A stretch of 13,964 nt of DNA, taken from contig JALVUB010000010.1 in NCBI GenBank assembly GCA_027023915.1, positions 1 through 13,964 of the forward strand. Direction: 5' to 3'. Position 1 is the stretch's first letter, and the number at the start of each line of letters is the position of its first letter. Source of the DNA: Sedimenticola sp. GTDB lineage: Bacteria; Pseudomonadota; Gammaproteobacteria; Chromatiales; Chromatiaceae. Below, piece by piece: positions 6,701 to 13,324 of the stretch. Under the pieces are notes generated by a model. The model was given only the letters and a program-made list of their open reading frames with translations, was not told the origin of the DNA and did no database searches. The translations under genes were made by a program, and so were the position numbers.

Positions 6701-9664
6701 GAGAATGTCGTCCACAAATCTGGGCGAACCGCTCTTCACCCAGTTGGACATGGGCAAATAGAGCCGGTTCAAGGTGGCGGCGGTCTCCTCCAAGTAGGAG
6801 TTCAACACATCCCGCTCTGAGGAGGCCTCTTGCAGAAACTCACTGTCACCCGAGGGCACCAGTTCGGAAACCACCTCCGGAAGCTCGGCATCCGCCTCGC
6901 GAATGCGGATCAGCAATTTTTCCCAATCCGGCAGCACGCTGCCCGGCTTGTTCACCGCATCGAGGAGCTCGCGCATGACATCGTGGAAATCGCCGAGCAG
7001 GCGCTTTTCCGACTCACCACAGGGCTGACCAAGTTGGCGGAGATGCTTGAAATAGATCTCCATCTCACCAGCCAGCGAGGCCATGGATTCGATCTCGGCC
7101 AGATGGGAGCTGCCGCGCAGGGTGTGCAGGGCACGCACCAACTCCTGCCCCACGTCACACTGGTCGCCACACAGGGAGAGGAACCGCTGCACCACACCCA
7201 GATGAACCTCTGACTCGCCACGGAAGATGACATGGAGGTCGGGATCTATCTCGATGGCGGGCGGCGGCGGCTCGACAGTCCCTTCCTCGGGTTCGGCGGC
7301 CTCCGCGTCCACAAGGGCTTCATCGGCCATCATCTCTTCCGTCCCGGACTCGGCGGGCTCTTCCTCCCGCGCCACCGGTCTCGGCTCCGCCAGTTTGAAC
7401 GCCCGCTCTTCCAGCGACGCCACATCCACTTGTGCCGGCTTGCCTTCACGCTGCGCCTCGATTAACACAGGCACCGCGGCCACTGCTTCATCGAGGAAGG
7501 AAAGAATCTCGGAATCCGGCTCAACGGTACCATCCATGATCCGGTTGAGCAGATTTTCTATGGACCAGGAAAATTCACCAATGACATTGGCCCCCACCAT
7601 GCGCCCACTCCCCTTGAGCGTATGGAAGGAGCGGCGGAATGTCTCGAGCGCATGGTGCTCTGACTGATCGGCCCGCCAGCGGGGATAGAGAGAGTTGATA
7701 ACTTCCAGTTCCTCGCCCGCTTCTTCCATGAAGATGTCGAAAATCTCGGGGTCGATTTCGTCCATCTCCACCAGGGCCGGCTGCTCCTTGGCGGTGGCTT
7801 CGGCTGCTCCCGGCTCTTCTTCCCCGACCTCCGCCTCGGCGACGGTTTCGGAAACGGGCGGCTGCTCGGAAACGAGCTTTCCGGGCGCGCCGGCATGGAG
7901 AGGAATGACCTTGGCCTCTTCCGTGGGCTTGGGCTTGGATATGGCCTGCTCTCCCCTGAACTCCGGCGGCAGCTCACCCTCTTGCGCCTCCACGGCGCCG
8001 GAGAGCAGATCCAGTGCCTGTCCGGCCTGTTCCAAAATCGACTTCAGGCCACCACGGCCTTCCAGACGCGCCTCCAGGTAGTAATCGAGTGCGGCGAACA
8101 GATCCACCAGCGCACTCTGCTCCTGCGAGGTGGGCGCCTTTTGGCTCTCAGCCAAGCGCTGCAATTCCGGCTCCACCCGTCCCAGCAGCTGTGCCACATC
8201 CAGCAGTTCGGCCACGCTGAAGACGCCAGCAAGCTTGTGCGCCTCCGCCTTCACCTGCAACAGGCGTCCGCTGTCGGAAGGATCGCGGAGGTAGCCTTCC
8301 AACCGCTCCTTGATGTGTGCCAGCTCGCGCGCGGCTTCCCGGAGGACCTGCTGGCGCTGCTCTTCGCGCTGACGTTCCTTGATGGCCTTCGTATCCTCGA
8401 CTTCCGCTTCCCGCTCTTGCGGCAAACGGCCAAGGGCGGACTCCACTTCCACCAGCGCAACCGCGATCTGCATGAGCCGTTCGTTGTCGAGAGTGGCCTG
8501 GCCGTTCTCCATCATCTCCAGTTCGGAGCCAACGCCAAGCAACCGCTCACGCAGATCGCCTCGCCCCAACATTCCAAGGGTGTCGGTAACCTTTTGCAGA
8601 ATGCCGCTTAACCCCTGAAGGTGATGAAGCTCCTGGTGATCTCCCCGCTTGAACAAATCCAGCCCTTCCTGAACACGATGAAGGTTCTCAAGCAGTTGTT
8701 CCGCAACCGCGGAAATCACTTCCTGATCGACCGGCCAGGACGACTGCTGTCCCTGCGCCGTCTGGATATTCTCGGGAAAACTGTTGGCCAGATCAGCGGT
8801 GCGCTTTATGGATTGCACCACCGACGCATCGGAATGAGAACGGGAAACGCAGTACAGGATGTTCTTGAGCAGTTCCATGGGAAACCGCTCCATGACGCTC
8901 TCTTCGCTCCCCTCGATGAGGTCGTGGAAGACCCTGTCAAGTCGGCTGAACAGCCTCTTGACTTCGTTATCGGCGGTAAACTCGCCATCGATAAGCGTGA
9001 CGATCAAGGCTTCCACCGCGTCCATCAACCGGCGCAACCGGTGAGTGCCGGCGGCGGCGTTCACCTGACGCACCACATCCAGCACAAGATCCAGTCCGGC
9101 AAGCTCTCCCTTCCCCCGGTACCAGGCCAGCAGACCATGGTGATAGCGGTTTCTCAACCGCCTCACCAGCCCGGGAATAGCGGGATTACCAGATCCGGGA
9201 ACCACCGGTTCCCGCTCCACCACCCGGTCGAGATTGGGCGCATACAGCGCAATTTCCGTGGCGGGCTCCATGCCCCGGGCGGCACGCAGATCGTTGAGTA
9301 CCGGCAACAACGCCAGCGGAACGTCCGGCTGCCCCTGCTCCAGGCGCTTCAGATAGCCAGGCAGTTGCAACAACACCAGCATCATGCATTCGGCCAACCG
9401 GCCACTGCCCTGTAGGCTGCCCTCCCGCAGTAAAGTGCCCACCTGCTGCACCTCTTCGAGCACCATGGCGCCGCCATAGACCTGCACCATGCGCAAGGTG
9501 CCGAGCAGCTGCCGTACCTGCTCAAGAAATGGCTGAAGCAGCGAGGGATCAAAGCGGGCCTCCTCCCAGGCCCCCAATGCCTGACGGGCACGCTGGAGAG
9601 ACTCCTCCAGTCCCTCCTGGATCCAGCGCAAGTTTGCGTAATCTGGCCTTTGGTTGCCGCTCAT
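3743..9664 (-). CDS. chpA: ChpA, multi-Hpt hybrid CheA-type histidine kinase of the Pil-Chp system
   Basis: This 1973-residue cytoplasmic kinase takes signal from PilJ and phosphorylates PilG and PilH. An N-terminal FimL/ChpA-like region (about 1-330) contains a degenerate Hpt-like helix (about 45-75) with no phospho-acceptor His. Further Hpt-like sites are HHLQG (His347) and HKLAG (His476), both imperfect. Better modules follow at HTLKG (His681), HTLRG (His847), HELKS (His992, Gly replaced) and HTLKG (His1185). Acidic, proline-rich linkers separate them (about 757-806, 1078-1138). Next come a dimerisation region (about 1363-1515), an ATPase domain with N box (Asn1560), DDGAG (1600-1604), FSTA (1640-1643) and GRGVGMD (1651-1657), a CheW domain (about 1690-1835), and a receiver with Asp1856-Asp1857, acceptor Asp1900, Thr1930 and Lys1952. 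The Pseudomonas protein is longer (about 2470). GAGGAA precedes the ATG, 24 bases after pilJ. Confidence 0.96.
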   Translation of the reverse strand: MSGNQRPDYANLRWIQEGLEESLQRARQALGAWEEARFDPSLLQPFLEQVRQLLGTLRMVQVYGGAMVLEEVQQVGTLLREGSLQGSGRLAECMMLVLLQLPGYLKRLEQGQPDVPLALLPVLNDLRAARGMEPATEIALYAPNLDRVVEREPVVPGSGNPAIPGLVRRLRNRYHHGLLAWYRGKGELAGLDLVLDVVRQVNAAAGTHRLRRLMDAVEALIVTLIDGEFTADNEVKRLFSRLDRVFHDLIEGSEESVMERFPMELLKNILYCVSRSHSDASVVQSIKRTADLANSFPENIQTAQGQQSSWPVDQEVISAVAEQLLENLHRVQEGLDLFKRGDHQELHHLQGLSGILQKVTDTLGMLGRGDLRERLLGVGSELEMMENGQATLDNERLMQIAVALVEVESALGRLPQEREAEVEDTKAIKERQREEQRQQVLREAARELAHIKERLEGYLRDPSDSGRLLQVKAEAHKLAGVFSVAELLDVAQLLGRVEPELQRLAESQKAPTSQEQSALVDLFAALDYYLEARLEGRGGLKSILEQAGQALDLLSGAVEAQEGELPPEFRGEQAISKPKPTEEAKVIPLHAGAPGKLVSEQPPVSETVAEAEVGEEEPGAAEATAKEQPALVEMDEIDPEIFDIFMEEAGEELEVINSLYPRWRADQSEHHALETFRRSFHTLKGSGRMVGANVIGEFSWSIENLLNRIMDGTVEPDSEILSFLDEAVAAVPVLIEAQREGKPAQVDVASLEERAFKLAEPRPVAREEEPAESGTEEMMADEALVDAEAAEPEEGTVEPPPPAIEIDPDLHVIFRGESEVHLGVVQRFLSLCGDQCDVGQELVRALHTLRGSSHLAEIESMASLAGEMEIYFKHLRQLGQPCGESEKRLLGDFHDVMRELLDAVNKPGSVLPDWEKLLIRIREADAELPEVVSELVPSGDSEFLQEASSERDVLNSYLEETAATLNRLYLPMSNWVKSGSPRFVDDILRELHELKSDANSVGLASLSDLLEGLESYFALLEQTGGEVDIDTRRQLGRLVESVEDALDGLHLNGRLPDLQLDIDTARRLVDQLEAVSRLEEEEPSSMLEEEAQAEEPESILLSEAWEGESNFHPESASLDEAPSPPEPPAKEQGRPFAVPDVDPELLEVFLEEAGELVEQLDENYQEWQQDITSHEAIDGLMRSLHTLKGNARFAGLFALGDLSHVMESLFEGLSEGRLVAEQRLQPLVRAGLDRLANSVELLQHGNILPDLTEITRTLEAAAAGEAWEMPSVLSESELTTILQDTYTVEIAHSGFSEILPSSEPVMDSSFIFDSQVLTDSELMGETEPSGGDKKVVPFPGGNIRKRGDRQRPPPLQAEEARTDKGERVRVLAELLDQLVNNAGEVSIYRARLERQNMRIQHNLEELNATIFRLRNQLRALELETEAQIRSRHEREQEEGKYEDFDPLEMDRYSTLQQLSRALSETINDLSELGESLGEQARDTDTLLLQQARVTNDLQDGLLRSRMVPFKRQATRLQRVVRQTANALGKRAELNVVGADGEIDRTILNRIMGPLEHLLRNAVAHGIEPLDQRRAQGKPEVGKVSLVLAREGSEVVITISDDGAGLNTEAIREKAIQSGLLEPNAEVDEEEIHQFILQPGFSTATEVTQVAGRGVGMDVVVAEIKQLGGSLEILSQRGQGSSFVIRLPFTLAISEALLVEVGEETYAIPHGSTEVIIRTSREELLDCYQGRSEGIEYGGNLYPVRYLGSLLGIGEPRVPDNLKWQPLLLVRAGERRMAIHIDRLLGNQQVVVKSIGSQLAGVQWFTGGTILADGKIALLLDMGALVRSAAVRSATAKKEAEAAAETADQGITVMVVDDSITVRKVTTRLLERHNMQVITAKDGVDAITVLQDHKPNVMLLDIEMPRMDGYELARHIRNTPDLEDIPIIMITSRTGEKHRNRALELGVNRYLGKPYQEADLLENIYELLGERVNG

Positions 9665-9688
9665 GGAACTTCCTCAATACGAGGTGGA

Positions 9689-11800
9689 TCACTCCTCCGG
9701 CAAAACGAAACCTGCCACCGACTGCCGCAACTGGTCGATTTTGGCTGCCAGTTCGCCGATTTCGCGAGCCGCCCGGCTGGTACTGCTGGTGGTCTGTTGG
9801 GTGATCTCCTGGATGACCCCCATGGTGTCGTTCACCTGGCGCGCCTCGGCGGCTTCCACCTGGGCGGTTCCCGCCAGCCGGGTGATGATGTCGGCGATCT
9901 CCTGCGACACTTTCTCGATCTCCCGCAGCGCGGCGCCGGCGTCTTCCGCCAGGCCGGCCCCATTCACCACCTCCGAGGTACTGGACTCCATGGAAACCAT
10001 CGCTTCCTTGGTATCCGCCTGAATGGTCTGCACCAGCGCCTCGATCTGGCGGGTGGCATTGGCGGAACGTTCAGCCAGCCGTTGCACCTCGTCGGCCACC
10101 ACCGCGAAACCACGGCCCGCCTCGCCCGCCATGGCTGCCTGCATGGCGGCGTTCAACGCCAGGATGTTGGTCTGATCGGCGATGTCCTCGATCAGTTCCA
10201 CAATGTTGCCGATCTCCTGGGAACTCTCGCCAAGACGTTTGATCCGTTTGGAAGTCTCCTGGATCTGATCCCGGATGTTGTCCATGCCGTGAATGGTACG
10301 GCGCACCGCCTCGCCGCCCTTGCCTGCGATCTCCACCGACTGCTGGGCAACCTCCGCCGATTGGCTGGCGGTCTCCTCCATCTCCATCAGGGAGTTGGTC
10401 ATGCGCTCAATAACGGTGCTGGCGTTACTGATCTCGTCACGCTGGTTTTCCGCGGCCTCGGCCAACTGCATGATCGTGGCCTGGGTTTCCTGTGAGTTTC
10501 GGGACACGTCCTCCGACGTGTCGTTGATCGACTTGACCACATCGCGCATGGCTTCAATGGCGTAGTTGATGGAGTCCGCGATGGCGCCGGTGATATCCTC
10601 GGTCACCGTGGCCTCCACCGTCAGATCCCCGTCAGCCAGATCCCCCATCTCGTCCAGCAAGCGGCGGATAGCCTCCTGGTTCCGTTGGTACTGCTCGGAC
10701 ACCCGTTTTTCCTGCCGGCGAGCCCGCGCCACCATGGCGAGGCCCAACAGCACCAGCAAAGCCAAGGTCAGCAAACCCAAAACCGTAATCAGCAACGGCC
10801 CCACGACCAGAGGACCGAAGCGCAACTGGCCCGCGTCGCCACGATACTGCTGGATCAACTCGCGGATCGCCCCTTCCAGCTTGTCCGAAGCCAGCGCCAC
10901 AGCGCTGGGCACATCCATGTTGGGCAACACCTTTCCTTTCTCCAACGCTTTTTGCGCCTTTTCCTTCAGGCCCGCCTCACCCACGGCCTCCAGCACCGGC
11001 AACACGTTGGGAACCTTGGAAATCAGGGCATTGAGCGATTCGTCCATGTCGCCCAACATGGCTTTTATTTCCAGCAGGTTCTCCTGTTGATCCCTGTCCA
11101 GCGGCTTCACGCCCAAGGCATCGCTGCCGTTGATCAAGGCATCGGCTATGGTTTTCAACTCGTCCACATCCTGGGTGAGCTGATCGACGGCCGTGGCGGT
11201 GGCGGAACCACCGGCCAAAACTTCGCCCAGGGAAGAAACCACCCGCTGCGCCAGAAACAACTGACGGGTGGCGTAATAGATTTGTGTTGGATCGGCCTTC
11301 TTTTCCACCAATTTGTTGGTGACAGCGGAAGCTTGCTCGACCAGATCAGGCAAAGAGTCCTTGATGGACGCGATGATGTCTTTTACCGAAAGAATGGCCT
11401 CCTGGTTGTCCAGCACGGCATCAACGTGCGACCTCAACTCCAGCCACTTGTTCTCGACATCGCGCAATTTGGGCTGTATAGCCTCCGGTGACGGCGGCAA
11501 CCCCTCTTTGGGCGACCCCTTCTTGAGTTTTGTGAGCAGTTGGGAGAAATGATCGCGGGCACTATGGAGACGGGCAAAAGAAGCCTCCTTACCACTTGCG
11601 GCCTCCACCGTATATTTGGCGATCCGTTGCGCGGCCACCCGTTCATCGGCGGCATACAGAAGATATTTCTCCACATAAGCGTTGTGCTTTGACCAGGCCA
11701 CAAACGCCACAACACCCGCTATCACCGAAATACCCAGCAAAACCGCCAACAGCGGGATGATCGCGGAACGATCCTGACCTTTCTTTGCTCTTACAGCCAT
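9689..11800 (-). CDS. pilJ: PilJ, methyl-accepting chemotaxis receptor for twitching motility
   Basis: PilJ is the inner-membrane receptor of the Pil-Chp system. The 703-residue protein has a first membrane segment at about 13-36, a periplasmic sensor region (about 37-326) rich in helices, a second membrane segment (about 329-357), a HAMP linker (about 358-410) and a long cytoplasmic coiled coil. The signalling tip, around 545-580, contains AAMQAAMAGEAGRGFAVVADE; a Met stands where typical receptors have Arg in the ARAGE motif, as I recall for PilJ of Pseudomonas. No C-terminal pentapeptide for CheR or CheB binding is seen, which fits the missing pilK and chpB. GAGG (plus-strand 11808-11811) lies seven bases before the ATG. 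An 87-base gap separates it from pilI, and chpA starts 24 bases beyond its stop, so a single transcript is likely. Confidence 0.96.
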   Translation of the reverse strand: MAVRAKKGQDRSAIIPLLAVLLGISVIAGVVAFVAWSKHNAYVEKYLLYAADERVAAQRIAKYTVEAASGKEASFARLHSARDHFSQLLTKLKKGSPKEGLPPSPEAIQPKLRDVENKWLELRSHVDAVLDNQEAILSVKDIIASIKDSLPDLVEQASAVTNKLVEKKADPTQIYYATRQLFLAQRVVSSLGEVLAGGSATATAVDQLTQDVDELKTIADALINGSDALGVKPLDRDQQENLLEIKAMLGDMDESLNALISKVPNVLPVLEAVGEAGLKEKAQKALEKGKVLPNMDVPSAVALASDKLEGAIRELIQQYRGDAGQLRFGPLVVGPLLITVLGLLTLALLVLLGLAMVARARRQEKRVSEQYQRNQEAIRRLLDEMGDLADGDLTVEATVTEDITGAIADSINYAIEAMRDVVKSINDTSEDVSRNSQETQATIMQLAEAAENQRDEISNASTVIERMTNSLMEMEETASQSAEVAQQSVEIAGKGGEAVRRTIHGMDNIRDQIQETSKRIKRLGESSQEIGNIVELIEDIADQTNILALNAAMQAAMAGEAGRGFAVVADEVQRLAERSANATRQIEALVQTIQADTKEAMVSMESSTSEVVNGAGLAEDAGAALREIEKVSQEIADIITRLAGTAQVEAAEARQVNDTMGVIQEITQQTTSSTSRAAREIGELAAKIDQLRQSVAGFVLPEE

Positions 11801-11887
11801 CTTTTTACCTCAGATCCCGGTTTGGATGCCCTTTTGCAGGGTCCTTTTCCCAAATGTAGTTTGTAAATTCTCTGCCTGACCCACCCT

Positions 11888-12442
11888 TCAGGCCGCCGCG
11901 GAGAGGAATTGCTCATCATTGGCCAGCGCCGCCATGCTGAATACTGGCCACAATTCGTTCTCCATCTGAAAAACGTCATAAACATATTGCCCCACAACCC
12001 CCTCGATCTGAGCATCCATGACACGCCGGTTTTCAGGAAAATGTCGCAAACCCACAACCGCAGAGACCATCAGCCCCGTGGAAGCGCCCCGGTTGCGAAT
12101 CACCAAAACCCGACACTGGTCGTCCAATACCACCGGCGCGGCCCCCACAAAACACTGCAAATCAATGATGGGCAGAAGCTCACCACGGATATTGGCCAGC
12201 CCCAACATCCATTTTTTCGTCCCCGGCACTGGTGTTACCGTTTCCGGATAGGTGAGCAGCTCGCGCACCTCGTCCATGGAAACCACCAGCTTCACGCCAT
12301 CCAGCACGAAAGCCAACCCCTGCCACTCTTCTTCTTTTTCAATGGTGGCCGGCACCCGATCCCACTGGCTTTCCGCACGCCGCTCGTAATCAGACAGCGT
12401 GGCCAGAACCGCCGCGACTCCCCCTTTGATGGCTTCCCCCAT
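11888..12442 (-). CDS. pilI: PilI, CheW-like coupling protein
   Basis: PilI physically bridges the PilJ receptor and the ChpA kinase. The 184-residue product has an N-terminal helix of about 40 residues and then one CheW domain (about 40-175). Within the domain, WQGLAFVLDGVKLVVSMDEV forms the first strands, GLANIRGELLPIIDL (about 81-95) is the conserved CheW signature, and CRVLVIRNRG continues the sheet. The ATG at 12442 lies four bases past the pilH stop, with GGAG (plus-strand 12452-12455) nine bases upstream inside pilH, so the two are probably translationally coupled. The N-terminal extension before the CheW core is longer than in a chemotaxis CheW and is common in PilI. The assignment is firm from both sequence and order. 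Confidence 0.95.
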   Translation of the reverse strand: MGEAIKGGVAAVLATLSDYERRAESQWDRVPATIEKEEEWQGLAFVLDGVKLVVSMDEVRELLTYPETVTPVPGTKKWMLGLANIRGELLPIIDLQCFVGAAPVVLDDQCRVLVIRNRGASTGLMVSAVVGLRHFPENRRVMDAQIEGVVGQYVYDVFQMENELWPVFSMAALANDEQFLSAAA

Positions 12443-12446
12443 ACTT

Positions 12447-12812
12447 TCAGGCTCCAGCGTACTGGGACACTTTCTGCAGCAGCTCCTTCATGTCCACCGG
12501 CTTCACCAGATAATCACGCGCCCCCTGGCGCATGCCCCATTCTCTGTCGGTGTCCTGATCCTTGGTGGTTACGATAATGATGGGTATGTGACTGGTTATG
12601 GGGTTGCGATGGATTTTTCGGGTGGCCTGGAATCCGTTGAGCCCGGGCATCACCACATCCATCAAAATCACATCCGGCTGTTCCGCCACCGCCTTGTCCA
12701 CCCCCTCCTGGCCATCAGTGGCCACCACGATCTGGTGACCCGCGCCACTCAACGCACTGGTCAAAATGTGAACCTCGGTGGGGGAATCATCTACGATAAG
12801 CACCTTTGCCAT
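12447..12812 (-). CDS. pilH: PilH, single-domain response regulator
   Basis: PilH is a stand-alone CheY-like receiver, linked in Pseudomonas to pilus retraction and to draining phosphate from the pathway. From ATG 12812 the product is 121 residues, the length of Pseudomonas PilH, and starts MAKVLIVDDSPTE. It has the acidic pair Asp9-Asp10, the acceptor Asp in LMDVVMPGLNGFQATR, the switch segment IIIVTTKDQDTDREWG and the conserved Lys in YLVKPVD. An in-frame ATG at 12869 would add 19 residues that overlap the terminator region and match nothing in the family, so I reject it. AGGAG (plus-strand 12826-12830) is a rather distant ribosome binding site. The gene sits 65 bases after pilG behind an apparent terminator, which sets it apart from the rest of the operon. 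Confidence 0.95.
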   Translation of the reverse strand: MAKVLIVDDSPTEVHILTSALSGAGHQIVVATDGQEGVDKAVAEQPDVILMDVVMPGLNGFQATRKIHRNPITSHIPIIIVTTKDQDTDREWGMRQGARDYLVKPVDMKELLQKVSQYAGA

Positions 12813-12834
12813 GTCGCTCTTTTCGCTCCTGCCT

Positions 12835-12862
12835 ATAATTTTGATGAAAATACCCGATTCAA
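12835..12862 (-). promoter_or_regulatory. Possible weak sigma-70 promoter for pilH
   Basis: In the pilG-pilH gap the minus strand reads TTGAAT (plus-strand 12857-12862) and AATTAT (12835-12840), 16 bases apart. Each matches four of six consensus bases, including the strongly conserved A2 and T6 of the -10 element. It lies just downstream of the pilG terminator, where a new promoter would make sense. The predicted transcript start would leave a leader of only about 16 bases. AT-rich DNA gives such matches by chance, so confidence is low. Confidence 0.25.
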
Positions 12863-12867
12863 AAGCC

Positions 12868-12892
12868 AAAAAAACGATCAGCCCGGCTGATC
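12868..12892 (-). terminator. Intrinsic terminator overlapping the pilG stop codon
   Basis: On the minus strand a perfect 7-bp stem (GATCAGC with GCTGATC, plus-strand 12886-12892 and 12876-12882) closes a CGG loop and is followed after one G by seven T residues (plus-strand 12868-12874). That is the classical form of a Rho-independent terminator. The pilG stop codon (12878-12880) lies in the 3' arm, so ribosomes finishing pilG would cover part of the stem. It may work as a partial terminator or attenuator that lowers pilH-chpC expression relative to pilG. The short stem suggests incomplete termination. Confidence 0.7.
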
Positions 12893-13270
12893 CAGATGTT
12901 GACGGATGGCGCCCAACAGTTCTTCCCGCGTGAAAGGTTTGGTGAGGTACTGATCGGAACCGGCCAGCCGCCCCTTGGCACGGTCAAACAAACCGTCGCG
13001 ACTCGACAACATGATGACCGGAGTATCCGCGTAGACCTCGTTATTCTTGATGAGGGTGCATGTCTGATACCCGTCCAGACGCGGCATCATGATGTCCACG
13101 AATATGAGATCAGGTTTATGATCGGCCACCAAGGAGAGTGCCTCAAAACCATCAACGGCGGTTATCACCTCACAGCCGGCTTTACGCAGCAGATTCTCCG
13201 CGGTCTTGCGGATGGTCTTGCTGTCGTCTATGACCATGACCTTGAAACCAGCCAATTCTCCGCCTTCCAT
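12878..13270 (-). CDS. pilG: PilG, single-domain response regulator
   Basis: PilG is a CheY-like receiver that in Pseudomonas promotes pilus extension and acts on the adenylate cyclase pathway after phosphorylation by ChpA. The 130-residue product starts MEGGELAGFKVMVIDDSKTI, much like the Pseudomonas protein. It has the acidic pair Asp-Asp in VIDDSKTIRKTAE, the acceptor Asp in FVDIMMPRLDGYQTC, the Ser-Ser switch in VIMLSSRDGLFDRAKG and the conserved Lys in YLTKPFTREELLGAI. I chose ATG 13270 because GGAGG stands five bases upstream; in-frame ATGs at 13285 and 13294 lack such a site and add residues not seen in relatives. It lies 54 bases after the rhodanese gene, with no clear terminator between, and is followed by a terminator on its own stop codon. 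Confidence 0.95.
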   Translation of the reverse strand: MEGGELAGFKVMVIDDSKTIRKTAENLLRKAGCEVITAVDGFEALSLVADHKPDLIFVDIMMPRLDGYQTCTLIKNNEVYADTPVIMLSSRDGLFDRAKGRLAGSDQYLTKPFTREELLGAIRQHLDQPG

Positions 13271-13275
13271 TCTAT

Positions 13276-13280
13276 CCTCC
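13276..13280 (-). promoter_or_regulatory. Ribosome binding site that fixes the pilG start
   Basis: A full GGAGG (CCTCC on the plus strand) lies five bases before the ATG at 13270. It overlaps or sits downstream of the upstream in-frame ATG candidates at 13285 and 13294 and so favours the shorter 130-residue PilG. Confidence 0.75.
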
Positions 13281-13324
13281 AGCATGATGCCCACGCCCTG
13301 CCAGGCCCGGAGTAATTTTCAAAG

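Noticed and set aside
11801..11887. Promoter or attenuator in the pilI-pilJ gap
   Set aside because: A TTTACA-like hexamer is present but no acceptable -10 follows at normal spacing and no terminator hairpin is seen; only the pilJ ribosome binding site is supported.
12813..12869. N-terminal extension of PilH from ATG 12869
   Set aside because: It would begin at the pilG terminator T-tract and add 19 residues; the family begins exactly at the inner ATG (12812), giving 121 residues.
13271..13294. Longer PilG starting at 13294 or 13285
   Set aside because: A full GGAGG lies just before ATG 13270, and the shorter form aligns with known PilG N-termini.
13271..13324. Terminator between the rhodanese gene and pilG
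   Set aside because: Only a weak GCC/GGC pairing is possible and no T-run follows on the minus strand.
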